This document shows positions 18,547 to 30,305 of a stretch of 64,000 nt of DNA, in pieces. Positions within the stretch are counted from its first letter, which is position 1. The number at the start of each line of letters is the position of its first letter. Under the pieces are notes generated by a model. That model saw nothing but the letters and a program-made list of their open reading frames with translations, did not search any database and was not told the DNA's origin. The position numbers and the translations under genes are program-made. Origin of the DNA: Borreliella valaisiana VS116 (GTDB taxonomy: Bacteria; Spirochaetota; Spirochaetia; Borreliales; Borreliaceae); contig NZ_ABCY02000001.1 of NCBI RefSeq assembly GCF_000170955.2, positions 1 through 64,000 on the forward strand. Direction: 5' to 3'.

Positions 18547-19059
18547 TCACTGAAGAAAATAATCAATCAAAGCAATAGTTATAGCGACTATAGCCCCAAT
18601 GGAAGCTGAAATAATAAATTTTTTATAAATTTCATCTTTTGAAAAATTAGGACCATTTGAAAAAGGATATGGAATGTAATTTGCATTCATTCCACTATAA
18701 AAATAGTATCCTACATCAAAAAAAAACAAGCTCAAAAATAAAACTATTGGAAAAGATCCAATGCTAATAGCTGAAAATCTAAACAAATCTTTTGCTGACT
18801 TTGACTCAAGATCATTTTCAATATTTAAGGCTTTATTCTCTTGAATATTTTTATAAAGAAAAGAATCATCCTTATCAACAACAGTAATATTATTTTTTTC
18901 ATGAGTAGCAAAATTGCCACTGGAAGTTAATTTATCTTGCAATGGCAAACTTTTAGCAATACTTAACTTTAAATAATTAAAATTTAGCTTGAAATGATCA
19001 AGTGAATTTGAATAAACATTCAAAACACTGAAAAACAACAACAAGCTTCCAATAAACAT
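18547..19059 (-). CDS. Conserved spirochaetal membrane protein of unknown function
   Basis: The 170-residue protein is not recognised. It has an N-terminal hydrophobic signal or anchor (1-18), a polar stretch, a long hydrophobic segment around 96-113 followed by an aromatic-rich DVGYYFYSGMNANYIPYPF, and a C-terminal helix (about 147-168). It lies between pfp (seven bases upstream) and rluD (one base downstream), so it is probably part of that operon. Confidence 0.6.
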   Translation of the reverse strand: MFIGSLLLFFSVLNVYSNSLDHFKLNFNYLKLSIAKSLPLQDKLTSSGNFATHEKNNITVVDKDDSFLYKNIQENKALNIENDLESKSAKDLFRFSAISIGSFPIVLFLSLFFFDVGYYFYSGMNANYIPYPFSNGPNFSKDEIYKKFIISASIGAIVAITIALIDYFLQ

Positions 19060-19066
19060 AAATTTT

Positions 19067-20758
<1,692 letters not shown>

Positions 20759-20810
20759 TTAAATTAAGCCTCTATTATAATTTAAATATAAAATAATTCA
20801 CAACTAATAT

Positions 20811-21851
20811 CTATATATGATTTAAAACTAACATAGCATCACCATAAGAAAAAAATTTATAACTTTGATTTACAGCTTCTTTATAAGAGTTAAACACAAA
20901 ATCTTTGCCTGCAAATGAAGAAACCAACATCAAAAGAGTAGATTGTGGTGTATGAAAATTCGTAAAAAGCATATCGACAAACTTAAAACAATAGTTTTGA
21001 TCAGGATAAATAAAAAGATTTGTACTTTGCTGACCTGTTTTAAACTTCCTAAGTTTATGATCATAAGATGACTCCAAAGCCCTAAGCGTTGTAGTGCCAA
21101 TTGATAAAATTTTTTTACCAAGAAATTTTGCATTCTCCAATCTATCAGCCACACTATCTTTTATTAAAAAAGTTTCAAAATGCATTTTATGCTCTTCGAT
21201 CCTTTTTGATCTTACAGGAAGAAAAGTGCCAAGCCCCACATGAAGAGTAACAAAATCATATTCAATATTGTTCTTTTCAAAAACAGAAAACAAATCTTTG
21301 CCAAAATGCAATCCTGCAGTTGCAGCAGCTGCAGAACCAATGTACTTAGAATAAACAGTTTGATATCGATCTTCGTCTATTTTATCATAATCTCTTTTAA
21401 TGTAAGGGGGTATAGGAACAAAACCGTGCTTTTCAAAATAATCTTCTCCAACATCAGCATCAAATTTTAAAACAATCTCACTACCATTTTTCGACAAAAT
21501 TTTACCGATTAATCCTTCGGGAAATTTGTAAACATTGTCAACAATTTGCTTTTTGGACTTAGAAATCAACGCAGTAAACATAGCAGTACCAATTCTATCT
21601 AAAATCAAAAATTCAACATTACTACCAATCTCTGATTCTGCATACATTCTTGATTTTCTAACTTTTGAGTTATTAAAAATAATAAAAGTATCGCTATTTA
21701 TATATTTTAAAATATTGTTTACAGAATTTTCATGATAAATTTTTTGCAATTTGGGATCTAGCACCATTAACCTTGAAGATCCTCTTTTTTCACTTGGATA
21801 TTGAGCTATTAAAGAATGGGGTAAATTAAAATGAAACTCTTTGGTTTTCAC
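20811..21851 (-). CDS. queA: S-adenosylmethionine:tRNA ribosyltransferase-isomerase
   Basis: The 346-residue enzyme has the typical N-terminal [14 protein letters not shown] and later [21 protein letters not shown] and [14 protein letters not shown] segments. QueA converts preQ1 in tRNA to epoxyqueuosine in queuosine synthesis. It starts with GTG behind a GAGG site and overlaps the ruvB coding end by 26 bases. Two VUT-family transporter genes of the type that import queuosine precursors lie at 47.9-49.4 kb. Confidence 0.94.
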   Translation of the reverse strand: MKTKEFHFNLPHSLIAQYPSEKRGSSRLMVLDPKLQKIYHENSVNNILKYINSDTFIIFNNSKVRKSRMYAESEIGSNVEFLILDRIGTAMFTALISKSKKQIVDNVYKFPEGLIGKILSKNGSEIVLKFDADVGEDYFEKHGFVPIPPYIKRDYDKIDEDRYQTVYSKYIGSAAAATAGLHFGKDLFSVFEKNNIEYDFVTLHVGLGTFLPVRSKRIEEHKMHFETFLIKDSVADRLENAKFLGKKILSIGTTTLRALESSYDHKLRKFKTGQQSTNLFIYPDQNYCFKFVDMLFTNFHTPQSTLLMLVSSFAGKDFVFNSYKEAVNQSYKFFSYGDAMLVLNHI

Positions 21852-22869
21852 TAAGACTATCCTCTTTCATCTCTAAGTTTAAGTGAAGATACGCAAATTC
21901 AGTAGCTTTACGACCTCTGTGAGTTCTATTAATAAATCCTTTCATAATTAAATAAGGTTCATAAAAATCTTCAAGAGAATCTGCTGTTTCCCCTACAGAA
22001 ATAGCTAAAGTATCAACACCTACAGGCCCTCCATTAAACTTCAATATTAAACTCCTTAAAATATTTCTATCTTGCTCATCAAGACCTTCTCCATCAATTC
22101 TAAGCATTTCAAGCCCAATTGAAACAATATCACTTGTAACAACCAAACTTCCAGTTACCTGAGCAATATCTCTTATTCGCCTTAACAATCTATTTGCTAT
22201 GCGGGGGGTTCCTCTTGAACTTCTTGCAAGAAGAAAAGCAGCATCCTCTTCTATTTCAATATTTAAAATAACAGAATTTCTCCTTATTATCTCAACAAGC
22301 TCTATTTCGCTGTAAAGTTCAAATCTTGCAGTAATTCCAAATCTCGCATAAAGTGGAGATGTTACTTTTCCCGGTTTAGTAGTAGCTCCAATCAATGTGA
22401 ATTTTGGAAGTGGCATTCGAACAGTTCTTGCATTAGCTCCTTGCCCGATTACCCAGTCTAGCTCATAATCTTCCATAGCAATACAAAGCATTTCTTCTAT
22501 TATTGGTCTAAGTCTATGTATTTCATCAATAAATAAAACACTCTTCTCATCAAGACCTGTCAAAATCCCAATAATATCTTTAGGTTTGTCAAAAGCCGGA
22601 GCTGACGTAATCTTAATTGAAGCATTCATCTCAAAAGCAATAATACTTGCAAGAGTAGTTTTCCCAAGACCTGGTGGACCACTTAAAAACACATGATCTA
22701 AAGCTTCATCTCTCTCTTTAGAAGCTCTTATAAAAATACTAAGCGTCTCTTTAACATTAGCCTGACCTTTAAAATCTTCAAAAACTTTGGGTCTAAGCTC
22801 ATTCTCACCTTTATCATATAAATAATTTTCACTAGAACTTAAAAAGTTTATACTATTTTCGTCTTTCAT
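21826..22869 (-). CDS. ruvB: Holliday junction branch-migration ATPase RuvB
   Basis: About 347 residues with Walker [12 protein letters not shown] (near residue 63), Walker [10 protein letters not shown] (near 112), sensor GATTKPGKV and the C-terminal winged helix with RTHRGRKAT. The hexameric motor drives branch migration with RuvA. A GTG at 22875 is in frame, but AGAGG five bases before the ATG at 22869 favours the latter. The gene runs between ruvA and queA. Confidence 0.95.
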   Translation of the reverse strand: MKDENSINFLSSSENYLYDKGENELRPKVFEDFKGQANVKETLSIFIRASKERDEALDHVFLSGPPGLGKTTLASIIAFEMNASIKITSAPAFDKPKDIIGILTGLDEKSVLFIDEIHRLRPIIEEMLCIAMEDYELDWVIGQGANARTVRMPLPKFTLIGATTKPGKVTSPLYARFGITARFELYSEIELVEIIRRNSVILNIEIEEDAAFLLARSSRGTPRIANRLLRRIRDIAQVTGSLVVTSDIVSIGLEMLRIDGEGLDEQDRNILRSLILKFNGGPVGVDTLAISVGETADSLEDFYEPYLIMKGFINRTHRGRKATEFAYLHLNLEMKEDSLSENQRVSF

Positions 22870-22913
22870 AAACACCTCTTAAAGACTATTTTATAACTAC
22901 CAAAAACTAACTA

Positions 22914-23504
22914 TTAATTCGAAATTCTTTTCAAAACCTCCTTAAATAAAAACTGCTCCTTTTCAGAGTCTTTTAAATTTGAAAATTCAACTAAATTGTA
23001 AGCTTCCTTAAGCTTACTATTAACAATTTTTCTGTCAAATCCCATGCTAATAATCGACTCTTCTAATTCTTTAAATCTAAAAAGATTAGATTCAAGCTCA
23101 TTATTAATCAAAAGTTTACCCTGAAGATGTAAAAACATTTTACCAGCCATTTTTTTACCAATGCCTTTGATTTTAGCAACAAGTTCAACATCTTCCCTAT
23201 CAATAGCGTCCTTAAACTCATTATACCTTATATTAGAGAGCACTCTTAAAGCAGCCCTTGGACCTATTCCACTTACTCCAATAAGTCCTTTAAAAGTTTC
23301 TCTTTCATCTGAATTCAAAAATCCAAAAAGTTTCAATTCATTTTCTCTCGTATAAAGATAGGTAAAAAGTTCAACTTTGTCTGACAACTTAAAATTAGCA
23401 AGGCAAAATGCACTAACTAAAAGTTCAAATTCAAAAACAGTAGTCATTAAAACCAAACTAGATTCTTTTTTTTCTACAACTTTACCATGAATCTTATTTA
23501 TCAT
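22914..23504 (-). CDS. ruvA: Holliday junction DNA-binding protein RuvA
   Basis: The 196-residue protein has an N-terminal OB fold (MINKIHGKVV), helix-hairpin-helix motifs (LIGVSGIGPRAALRVLS and LVAKIKGIGKKMAGKM) and a C-terminal three-helix domain that contacts RuvB. It is the first gene of ruvA-ruvB-queA. Confidence 0.94.
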   Translation of the reverse strand: MINKIHGKVVEKKESSLVLMTTVFEFELLVSAFCLANFKLSDKVELFTYLYTRENELKLFGFLNSDERETFKGLIGVSGIGPRAALRVLSNIRYNEFKDAIDREDVELVAKIKGIGKKMAGKMFLHLQGKLLINNELESNLFRFKELEESIISMGFDRKIVNSKLKEAYNLVEFSNLKDSEKEQFLFKEVLKRISN

Positions 23505-23574
23505 ATAATTAAATTATATTACACAGAAACATCCAATTTAAAGCAAAAGCACTAAATAAAAAAAAGGACAATAA

Positions 23575-24714
23575 ATGAAAAACCAATTTCTAAATAGCTA
23601 TTTTCAATTAATTATAACTATTTTTTTAATCTCATCTATAACTATAGCAGCAGAAGAAACAACAAACACACTAAAAGTTCCTAATGGATTTAAAGTCGAA
23701 ATTTTTTTAAACAACACAATTGAAAAACCAAGGGGAATTACAAGCGATCAAGATGGGAACATATTCATAGGGTCTGGAAGCAATTTTGCATATTTTGTAA
23801 CAAAAAACAAAAAAATTTATACCATAGCAAAAACCTTAAAAAAACCTATTGGTATTGCTTATTGGGATAATAAATTGTATATATCTTCTGTCGATAAAAT
23901 ATATGTAGTTGAAAATGTAAAAGAAGAAATTAATAAAAGCATAAAATCAAATAAAGACTATACATGGAAAATGCAAATTTTTTCACTTTTACCCAAAAAT
24001 ACTTCCAACATGCACTCCGGACGTTATATTAAAGTAGATCCTAAAAATAATAAATTAATAGTAAACATAGGATCCCAACATAATGCTAAAATCCCCCCAA
24101 AAAAAGAAGCAATACTTCTTAGCTTCGATTTAAAAACAAAAAACGAAGACATAGTTGCCTTTGGAGTAAGAAACTCAGTTGGATTTGATTTTCATCCAAT
24201 TAGCAATGAAATGTATTTTAGCGACAATGGCCAAGACGGATTGGGAGACAACATTCCCCCAGACGAAATAAACCTAATAATCAAACATAAAGAACATTTT
24301 GGATTTCCCTATGTGTTTGGAAAAAACCAAAAAAATTATAATTTTTATAACAAAGCACCCAAAAATACTAAATTTATCCCATCTATTTATGAACTTCCTG
24401 CACATGTAGCCCCACTTGGAATACACTTTTATCAAGGAAATAGCTTTCCAAAAGAATATATTAATAAATTATTCATAGCAGAACATGGTTCATGGAACAG
24501 ATCATCCCCTATTGGCTACAAAATAACTACACTGGATATTGATCCCAAAACCAGAATAGCAAAAAATTACAAAGTTTTTTTACATGGATTTTTAAAGTTC
24601 GATAACTCTAAATTTGGGCGCCCTGTTGATATAATCACATATTATGACGGTTCAATTCTTTTTTCAGATGATTTTGGAAATAAAATTTACAGAGTCTACT
24701 ATGAAAAGATTTAA
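23575..24714 (+). CDS. Secreted PQQ-type sugar dehydrogenase-like beta-propeller protein
   Basis: The 379-residue protein has a signal peptide (about 1-26, ending near TIAAEE). The rest is a beta-propeller of the glucose/sorbosone dehydrogenase family, with family strings such as MHSGRYIKVDPKNNKL, GVRNSVGFDFHP, DNIPPDEINLI and AEHGSWNRS. Such proteins sit in the periplasm. Borreliella has no known PQQ synthesis, so real dehydrogenase activity is doubtful (inference from general knowledge of the genus). It is a single gene ending 14 bases from yebC. Confidence 0.75.
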   Translation: MKNQFLNSYFQLIITIFLISSITIAAEETTNTLKVPNGFKVEIFLNNTIEKPRGITSDQDGNIFIGSGSNFAYFVTKNKKIYTIAKTLKKPIGIAYWDNKLYISSVDKIYVVENVKEEINKSIKSNKDYTWKMQIFSLLPKNTSNMHSGRYIKVDPKNNKLIVNIGSQHNAKIPPKKEAILLSFDLKTKNEDIVAFGVRNSVGFDFHPISNEMYFSDNGQDGLGDNIPPDEINLIIKHKEHFGFPYVFGKNQKNYNFYNKAPKNTKFIPSIYELPAHVAPLGIHFYQGNSFPKEYINKLFIAEHGSWNRSSPIGYKITTLDIDPKTRIAKNYKVFLHGFLKFDNSKFGRPVDIITYYDGSILFSDDFGNKIYRVYYEKI

Positions 24715-24728
24715 ATAAAATTAGAAAA

Positions 24729-25460
24729 TCAGCTTAATTCTTCTGGAATCTCCAAATTATGAATTACTTCTTGAACATCATCAAAGTCTTCAAGCTTTTC
24801 AACAAGAAGAATTATTTTTTCTGCTTGCTCTTTGTTTAAAAAAATTTTATTTTCCGGAATTAAAGCTATCTCTGCCATCTCTTCTTTAAATTTAGTTTTC
24901 AAAAAAGATAAGACTTTATCAAAATCATCAGGACTTGTAATAACTTCCGCTTCATTATTTGAAACTAAAATATCCTCAGCACCAACTTCTAATGCAAATT
25001 CCATTATTTCATCCTCAAGATATTTTTCTAAATTGTAAACAATAAGACCCTTTCTGTAAAACATATATGAGACTGAACCTGGGGTTCCAAGAGATCCTCC
25101 ACCTTTTGTAAGAACACTTTTTACATCACTAGAAGTTCTGTTTTTATTGTCTGTCAAGCAGTTAATCATTAGAGCCACTCCATAAGGAGCATAAGCCTCA
25201 TAAGTAATTTCAAAATATTCAACTCCTTCATTACCACCAATACCCTTTTTTATTGCCTTCTCAATATTATCTTTTGGCATATTGGCAACCTTAGCCTTAT
25301 TAACAGCGACCCTTAGTCTCGGATTAGACTCAATATCTCCCCCACCTATTTTAGCTGCAATAGTTATTTCTCTTATTAGCTTTGTAAAAAGCTTATTACG
25401 TTTTGCATCAAGAGCACCTTTTTTTCTCTTTATTGTTGACCATTTGCTGTGACCAGACAT
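24729..25460 (-). CDS. yebC: YebC/TACO1-family protein
   Basis: The 243-residue protein begins with the family hallmark MSGHSKWSTIKRKKGALDAK and has NCLTDNKNRT near residue 98 and KGGGSLGTPGSVSYMF near 113. The family includes proposed transcription regulators and a translation factor that helps ribosomes through difficult peptide stretches. Its start directly abuts the stop of folD. Confidence 0.93.
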   Translation of the reverse strand: MSGHSKWSTIKRKKGALDAKRNKLFTKLIREITIAAKIGGGDIESNPRLRVAVNKAKVANMPKDNIEKAIKKGIGGNEGVEYFEITYEAYAPYGVALMINCLTDNKNRTSSDVKSVLTKGGGSLGTPGSVSYMFYRKGLIVYNLEKYLEDEIMEFALEVGAEDILVSNNEAEVITSPDDFDKVLSFLKTKFKEEMAEIALIPENKIFLNKEQAEKIILLVEKLEDFDDVQEVIHNLEIPEELS

Positions 25461-26366
25461 TTACACCTCCACCAATTTTTCCAACCGATCTAAAATGTCA
25501 AACTTATTATTATTAATCAAATGAGCTTTAATTGTGTTAAACATTAACATAAGAACCGTAACAGGCCCTATTCCTCCCTTAACAGGGGTAATAAATTTAA
25601 CATAATCTTTAATATTGTCAAAATCTGTATCACCCGAGAGAATTTTTCCGTTATTAGTCTCAATTTCAGAAATACCAATATCAATCACATAAGGTTTTCC
25701 ACATAACATGCTTTTATCTATCAACTTAGGCTTACCAACAGCAGAAATGACAATGTCTGCCTGTCTTAAATAAACATCTAAATAAATGCTTTTACTGTGA
25801 CAAGCAATAACAGTTGCATCATAAGGCTTTGATGAGAGTAATATTGAAATAGGTTTTCCCACAAGAGGACTTCTACCAACTACAACAACCGTTTTTCCCG
25901 ATGTTTTTATTCCCTCATCTCGCAAAATCTTTAATACAGCAAGAGCCGTGCAAGGAATAAACCCTTTTTTATCACCCAAAATCATTTTACCTAAATTAAT
26001 AAAAGATAAGCCATCAACATCTTTTGAATAAACTATACCATTTAAAATAGAATTCAAATCCATACCTTTCAAAAGAGGCAATTGAACAATAATTCCATCT
26101 GTACTTAAATTTTTATTTTCTCTATCAATTACTTCTAAAATATCGCTTTGAACAAAATTTGTAGAAAATTTAATTACTTCAACATTTAAGCCAATATCTT
26201 TTGCAACTCGATTCTTAATTGAAACATAAAGCTTGCTTGCAGACTCATCATTTGCTAAAATAACTTTTAATGCAATTTTATCTTTCAAGTCGTGTTGTTT
26301 TAAGAATTCTTTTAGCATTAAATAATACTTACTCGCAAAATCCTTCCCATTAAAAACAGTATTCAA
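25461..26366 (-). CDS. folD: Bifunctional methylenetetrahydrofolate dehydrogenase/cyclohydrolase
   Basis: The 301-residue enzyme has SASKLYVSIKNRVAKDIG with the catalytic Lys, DGIIVQLPLL (near residue 95), GRSPLVGKPISILL with the NADP-binding Rossmann loop (near 163) and KGGIGPVTVLML. It interconverts one-carbon folates in the cytoplasm. The start is a TTG placed six bases after AAGAGG, with no nearer ATG. Confidence 0.94.
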   Translation of the reverse strand: MNTVFNGKDFASKYYLMLKEFLKQHDLKDKIALKVILANDESASKLYVSIKNRVAKDIGLNVEVIKFSTNFVQSDILEVIDRENKNLSTDGIIVQLPLLKGMDLNSILNGIVYSKDVDGLSFINLGKMILGDKKGFIPCTALAVLKILRDEGIKTSGKTVVVVGRSPLVGKPISILLSSKPYDATVIACHSKSIYLDVYLRQADIVISAVGKPKLIDKSMLCGKPYVIDIGISEIETNNGKILSGDTDFDNIKDYVKFITPVKGGIGPVTVLMLMFNTIKAHLINNNKFDILDRLEKLVEV

Positions 26367-26451
26367 AATATGCCTCTTAAACTTAACAAGATTACCTTAA
26401 TATTATACTTAGATTGTCAATATAAGGAAAGATAAACCACTAAATTTCAAA

Positions 26452-26480
26452 TTGTAATTAAATTTATTTTAAACTATAAT
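26452..26480 (+). promoter_or_regulatory. Sigma-70-type promoter for the barrel-like protein and lipoprotein genes
   Basis: A -35 box TTGTAA at 26452-26457 and a perfect -10 box TATAAT at 26475-26480 are 17 bases apart. A GGAG ribosome site lies four bases before the ATG at 26516. Confidence 0.75.
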
Positions 26481-26515
26481 AAACAAGGATAATAATTTTA
26501 AAAGAATGGAGAATA

Positions 26516-27154
26516 ATGAAAAGGTATCTTTTTATAACACTAATTGCATTCTTACTAATTGGTGTAAACATAAAAAAAATTGAGGCCGCAGCCAATATTG
26601 ATAGACATACAAACTCTACTTTGGGAATAGACTTAAGTGTTGGAATGCCTATTTTTTACAACGACTTATCAAGAGCTTATTCTACCAATTTATATCCGGG
26701 GGGTATTGGGGCAATAAAATATCAATACCATATTTTAAATAATTTAGCAATTGGGCTTGAACTAAGATATATGTTTAACTTTGACATTAACCACTCTTTT
26801 AATATATTAAATCCAGATTCAAGTGTAGGTAAAATTTTTTATAGTGTGCCTATTACATTTTCAATAAACTATATATTTGATATAGGAGAATTATTCCAAA
26901 TTCCAATTTTCACAAATGTAGGGTTTTCTCTTAATACGTATGGGGACAGAAATAACAATATTACAAATTTAAGAACTTTTGATGCACTTCCTACAATCTC
27001 TTTTGGATCTGGAATTTTATGGAACTTTAACTATAAATGGTCTTTTGGAGCAACAGCATCTTGGTGGATGATGTTTGAATTTGGAAATTCTGCTAAAATG
27101 GCACATTTTGCACTTATATCATTATCAGTTACAGTAAATGTAAATAAATTATAG
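26516..27154 (+). CDS. Secreted outer-membrane beta-barrel-like protein of unknown function
   Basis: The 212-residue protein has a signal peptide (about 1-25, ending near IEAAAN). The mature part has alternating hydrophobic and polar strands with many Gly, Asn and aromatic residues, as in LGIDLSVGMPIFY, LAIGLELRYMF and WSFGATASWWMMF. This is the look of a small outer-membrane beta-barrel. No family is recognised. It is seven bases upstream of a lipoprotein gene linked to the outer-membrane assembly machine, so a role in the envelope is likely. Confidence 0.65.
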   Translation: MKRYLFITLIAFLLIGVNIKKIEAAANIDRHTNSTLGIDLSVGMPIFYNDLSRAYSTNLYPGGIGAIKYQYHILNNLAIGLELRYMFNFDINHSFNILNPDSSVGKIFYSVPITFSINYIFDIGELFQIPIFTNVGFSLNTYGDRNNNITNLRTFDALPTISFGSGILWNFNYKWSFGATASWWMMFEFGNSAKMAHFALISLSVTVNVNKL

Positions 27155-27161
27155 GATAAAA

Positions 27162-28211
27162 ATGAAACAAAAATATGAAAACTATTTTAAAAAAAGATTA
27201 ATTTTAAGCCTATTAATATTTTTACTAATAGCATGCTCAAGCGAATCCATATTTTCCCAACTAGGAAATCTACAAAAAATAAACCATGAACATAATATTT
27301 TAGGCAGTTCAAGTCCAAGAGGAATTTCTCTGGTAGGAGAAACTCTCTATATTGCAGCTATGCATTTATTTAAAAAAGAAAACGGCAAAATAGAAAAAAT
27401 TGACTTGAGCAATTCTTATGAGTTTATAAATGACATTGTAAATGTATCTGGGAAAACCTATCTTTTAGCACAAAACAAACAAGCGGAACTAGAAGTTTGT
27501 GAGCTAAATGGAAAAGAATGGACATTGAAATTTAAAAAATCACTAAAAGCATATAAATTCTTAAAATCTGTAGGAAAAGATGGCATAAAAGAAGCATATA
27601 TTTTAGCTATAGATAAAAACAATCAAGAGAGAATTTTTGATCTACAAGGAATTGACAAAACACCATCGCAAGCTACTGAAAACGACAAATTTTATCAAGT
27701 ATCAAATGAGGATAACTTAATTACAGGAAATTCACTTAAAATATGGCAAATGAATAACAATACATATAGAAGCATAGACTATCAACAAGCCAAAGAAATA
27801 ATGCCTATCATTAAAACAAGCATTAGGGGTTTTTCTGAAATTTTAGTGATGACTGGTGGTTATAATAATTTAGACACAAAATTCAAAGTATATTCAAATG
27901 CAAATAGTTACACAACACCAATATTTATTCAAGAAGAAGTAGGCGAATTTAACGGCTACTTTGCAAGAGAATTTAATGATGTAATATTAATCGGAAGTAA
28001 TAATGGATTTGCAGAATTTACAAAAAACAAAGAAGGAATTTTTGCTTTACAAGCACCCTCAAAATCTGTAGCGCCTGGGGCTTATAATGGTTCCCAGCTA
28101 AGCAAAACAGGTCTTAACGATATTATTCCCGTATCAAACAACACAATTTACATATTAACTCAGGGTAAAGGTTTGTGGAAATTGGAAAACAAAAAATTAA
28201 CTAAAGAATAA
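27162..28211 (+). CDS. Lipoprotein associated with the outer-membrane assembly (BAM) complex
   Basis: The 349-residue protein has a basic N-terminus, a hydrophobic run and the lipobox LLIAC, with the lipidated Cys near residue 25. The rest is strand-rich with repeated short segments such as [15 protein letters not shown] and [14 protein letters not shown], suggesting a beta-propeller. By gene order this is the B. burgdorferi BB0028 lipoprotein, reported to co-purify with BamA and the BamD-like BB0324. The match rests on my recall of order and sequence type. Its end overlaps the convergent next gene by 15 bases. Confidence 0.7.
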   Translation: MKQKYENYFKKRLILSLLIFLLIACSSESIFSQLGNLQKINHEHNILGSSSPRGISLVGETLYIAAMHLFKKENGKIEKIDLSNSYEFINDIVNVSGKTYLLAQNKQAELEVCELNGKEWTLKFKKSLKAYKFLKSVGKDGIKEAYILAIDKNNQERIFDLQGIDKTPSQATENDKFYQVSNEDNLITGNSLKIWQMNNNTYRSIDYQQAKEIMPIIKTSIRGFSEILVMTGGYNNLDTKFKVYSNANSYTTPIFIQEEVGEFNGYFAREFNDVILIGSNNGFAEFTKNKEGIFALQAPSKSVAPGAYNGSQLSKTGLNDIIPVSNNTIYILTQGKGLWKLENKKLTKE

Positions 28212-28628
28212 AGAATAAAAATTTGTTATAAATTTTTCATATCTAGATTTATTAAAATCTACATCATAATATTTTTTAACCTTAATTTTCAAATTGAAAT
28301 TAATCTTAGATCTAAAATATAAATAATTTATATTATTTATATTAAAAATTCGACCCTCATCATTCATAACCTTAACCTCAAGATCCAAAAGAAGTTTAGC
28401 AAAAAAAATATCTCGGGTAATCACAAGACTGTACCTATCTGCTAAATTCAAAATAAATACATCAACATTGTCTACCACTTCTAAAGCAACATTTTCTGTT
28501 TTTTCCAAACTCAAAAACTTATTAGAAACTATAATAAGCTTTGATTTATTGTGCAATATAAATTTTTGTAAAAATTTTATTATCTTAAAATTACAAGAAT
28601 CAGCATCAACAAAAATTTTATTTAACAA
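28197..28628 (-). CDS. YaiI/YqxD-family (UPF0178, DUF188) protein
   Basis: The 143-residue protein starts with [10 protein letters not shown] where the family has VDADACPVK. It keeps the mid-protein [20 protein letters not shown] (family D-x-VITxDixLA) and a following VMNDEGR. This fits the PIN-like UPF0178 fold, with acidic residues that could bind metal. Function is unknown. It overlaps the end of the signal peptidase paralogue upstream by 11 bases. Confidence 0.65.
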   Translation of the reverse strand: MLNKIFVDADSCNFKIIKFLQKFILHNKSKLIIVSNKFLSLEKTENVALEVVDNVDVFILNLADRYSLVITRDIFFAKLLLDLEVKVMNDEGRIFNINNINYLYFRSKINFNLKIKVKKYYDVDFNKSRYEKFITNFYSLFFS

Positions 28629-29253
28629 TCTTATAGTCCACTACCTTAAATGCTAAAAAAGAAACAATAGTGTTTTTATTAATAGGCCCAAATATTCTAG
28701 AATCATTTAAAACACTTAAATTGTCATTTAATAAAAAAATTTCATTTTTTTTCAAAATAAAACACTTAATCACTTCATCTGTTTTAAAAAAATTATTCAA
28801 CTTGTAATAGCTAACCAAATTGCCATTCAAATAAAAAAAATCTGTATCCTTTTTGTTTACCAAAACATTCAAACCTCTAACATATACAGAATCACCCTGA
28901 ACGGCTGCTATTCTTGAGACCTTATAGCTTGCTCTTTTAAAGATTTTATTTAAAAAAAAGAAATCTTTTATTAAAGTTAATAAAAAATTATTACTTAACC
29001 TAAAATCTTCATAAAGAACAATATCATTCATTTTCAAAGGAATAAAAAAAGATGTTAGATGTGTTGCAACAAAAAATAAACTAGAATTTTTTGTTATTGT
29101 CGGCAACATGTCATTACTTTTAATAATAAAAATTTGCAAAACAAACTTTGTGAAAAAAAAATTTAACATTAAAAATGTTAAAACATATTTAAAAAAAATT
29201 TTTCTTTGTTTTTTTCTTAAAAGCCTTTGCTCAAAAGTTAAGTATGGAGCCAC
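28618..29253 (-). CDS. lepB1: Signal peptidase I paralogue without catalytic Ser/Lys dyad
   Basis: The 211-residue protein has one N-terminal membrane helix (about 22-44) and the S26 fold. Box B reads [11 protein letters not shown], with Asp48 where the nucleophilic Ser precedes Met. Box D reads [12 protein letters not shown], with Ser113 where the general-base Lys belongs. Box E is partly kept ([15 protein letters not shown]). Both catalytic residues are therefore missing, and it should not cleave signal peptides. The active paralogue lies one base upstream in the same operon, so it may act as a partner or recognise substrates. Confidence 0.8.
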   Translation of the reverse strand: MAPYLTFEQRLLRKKQRKIFFKYVLTFLMLNFFFTKFVLQIFIIKSNDMLPTITKNSSLFFVATHLTSFFIPLKMNDIVLYEDFRLSNNFLLTLIKDFFFLNKIFKRASYKVSRIAAVQGDSVYVRGLNVLVNKKDTDFFYLNGNLVSYYKLNNFFKTDEVIKCFILKKNEIFLLNDNLSVLNDSRIFGPINKNTIVSFLAFKVVDYKIVK

Positions 29254-29254
29254 T

Positions 29255-30235
29255 TTAAATAAATCCTACCCTAGAAAATGGAAGATATATTATCAAGGTT
29301 CTTCCAAGTACTTTATTTTTATTGATCACTCCAAAAAACCGACCATCATGAGAATTATCCCTATTGTCCCCAATTGGCAAAACATATCCATAAGGAACAT
29401 AAATTCCATAATCTCTCATTATAGCTTTTTCTATATAATAATCAACATAAGGCATAAAAGCAGATAAATACTTATATTCCAACCTTTCAAGCTCAAACCT
29501 ATCAATCACTCTAACATCAAAAAATGAAAAATCGGGAGCACTACTTAAATTTATATTTAACTGGCTCAGAGCAATAAACATAGCAAAATCACCATAAATC
29601 CCATAGTCCTCATTTTCCACAATTTTTTTAATATTAAAATTTTGATCAACCAAATCCCGATAAGAATCTTCTAAAATAAAATTTTCTTCGCCTTCTTTTT
29701 TAACATAAGCCTTACCGTTGTTAAATCTAACAATTTTACCATCTGCAAATAAGCCTCTTTTTACGAGGAATCTAACATTAGGATTGCCATATTCATCTCT
29801 ATCAAGATCAATAAAAGATAGCGTTAACATGTAAAGTATTCTTTGAAAAATATCAAAAAAAACACCCTTTGATTTATACTCTGGATTTTCAAAAATAATA
29901 ATATCTGATTCTTCTGGGGCTTTAAAACCATTAATCTTAAACAATCCTGGTAAAAGTTCCGGGCCGTAAGAAAATTTATCTACAAACAAAAAATCCCCTA
30001 TTTGAAGAGTATTTTCCATTGAACCCGATGGTATTTTATAAGCTTGAATAAAATACTGATTTATTACCAAGACAAAAATTGCAGCCGCTACAAAATCAAA
30101 TAAAAAGTTTAGCAAAAATCCTCGTTTCTTAGCCCTTAATTTGCAAAAATACTTTTTTCTTTTTCGATATGTTAAGTATTTTTCAACAAAATACACCAAA
30201 AAAGATGCAAATTTATCCAATTTTCTTAAATACAT
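29255..30235 (-). CDS. lepB2: Signal peptidase I (active paralogue)
   Basis: The 326-residue protein has a basic N-terminus and one membrane helix (about 41-63). Box B is KIPSGSMENTL with nucleophile Ser72, the general-base Lys159 is in RFLVKRGLF, and box E is PIGDNRDNSHDGRFFG. It cleaves signal peptides on the outer face of the inner membrane. An insert between boxes C and D makes it longer than the compact Gram-positive type. First gene of a three-gene operon. Confidence 0.92.
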   Translation of the reverse strand: MYLRKLDKFASFLVYFVEKYLTYRKRKKYFCKLRAKKRGFLLNFLFDFVAAAIFVLVINQYFIQAYKIPSGSMENTLQIGDFLFVDKFSYGPELLPGLFKINGFKAPEESDIIIFENPEYKSKGVFFDIFQRILYMLTLSFIDLDRDEYGNPNVRFLVKRGLFADGKIVRFNNGKAYVKKEGEENFILEDSYRDLVDQNFNIKKIVENEDYGIYGDFAMFIALSQLNINLSSAPDFSFFDVRVIDRFELERLEYKYLSAFMPYVDYYIEKAIMRDYGIYVPYGYVLPIGDNRDNSHDGRFFGVINKNKVLGRTLIIYLPFSRVGFI

Positions 30236-30305
30236 AATCTAACCTCAAGAATTAAATCATACAAAATATTGACACTTATTTAAATACTTTTCTATACTTT
30301 AAAAG

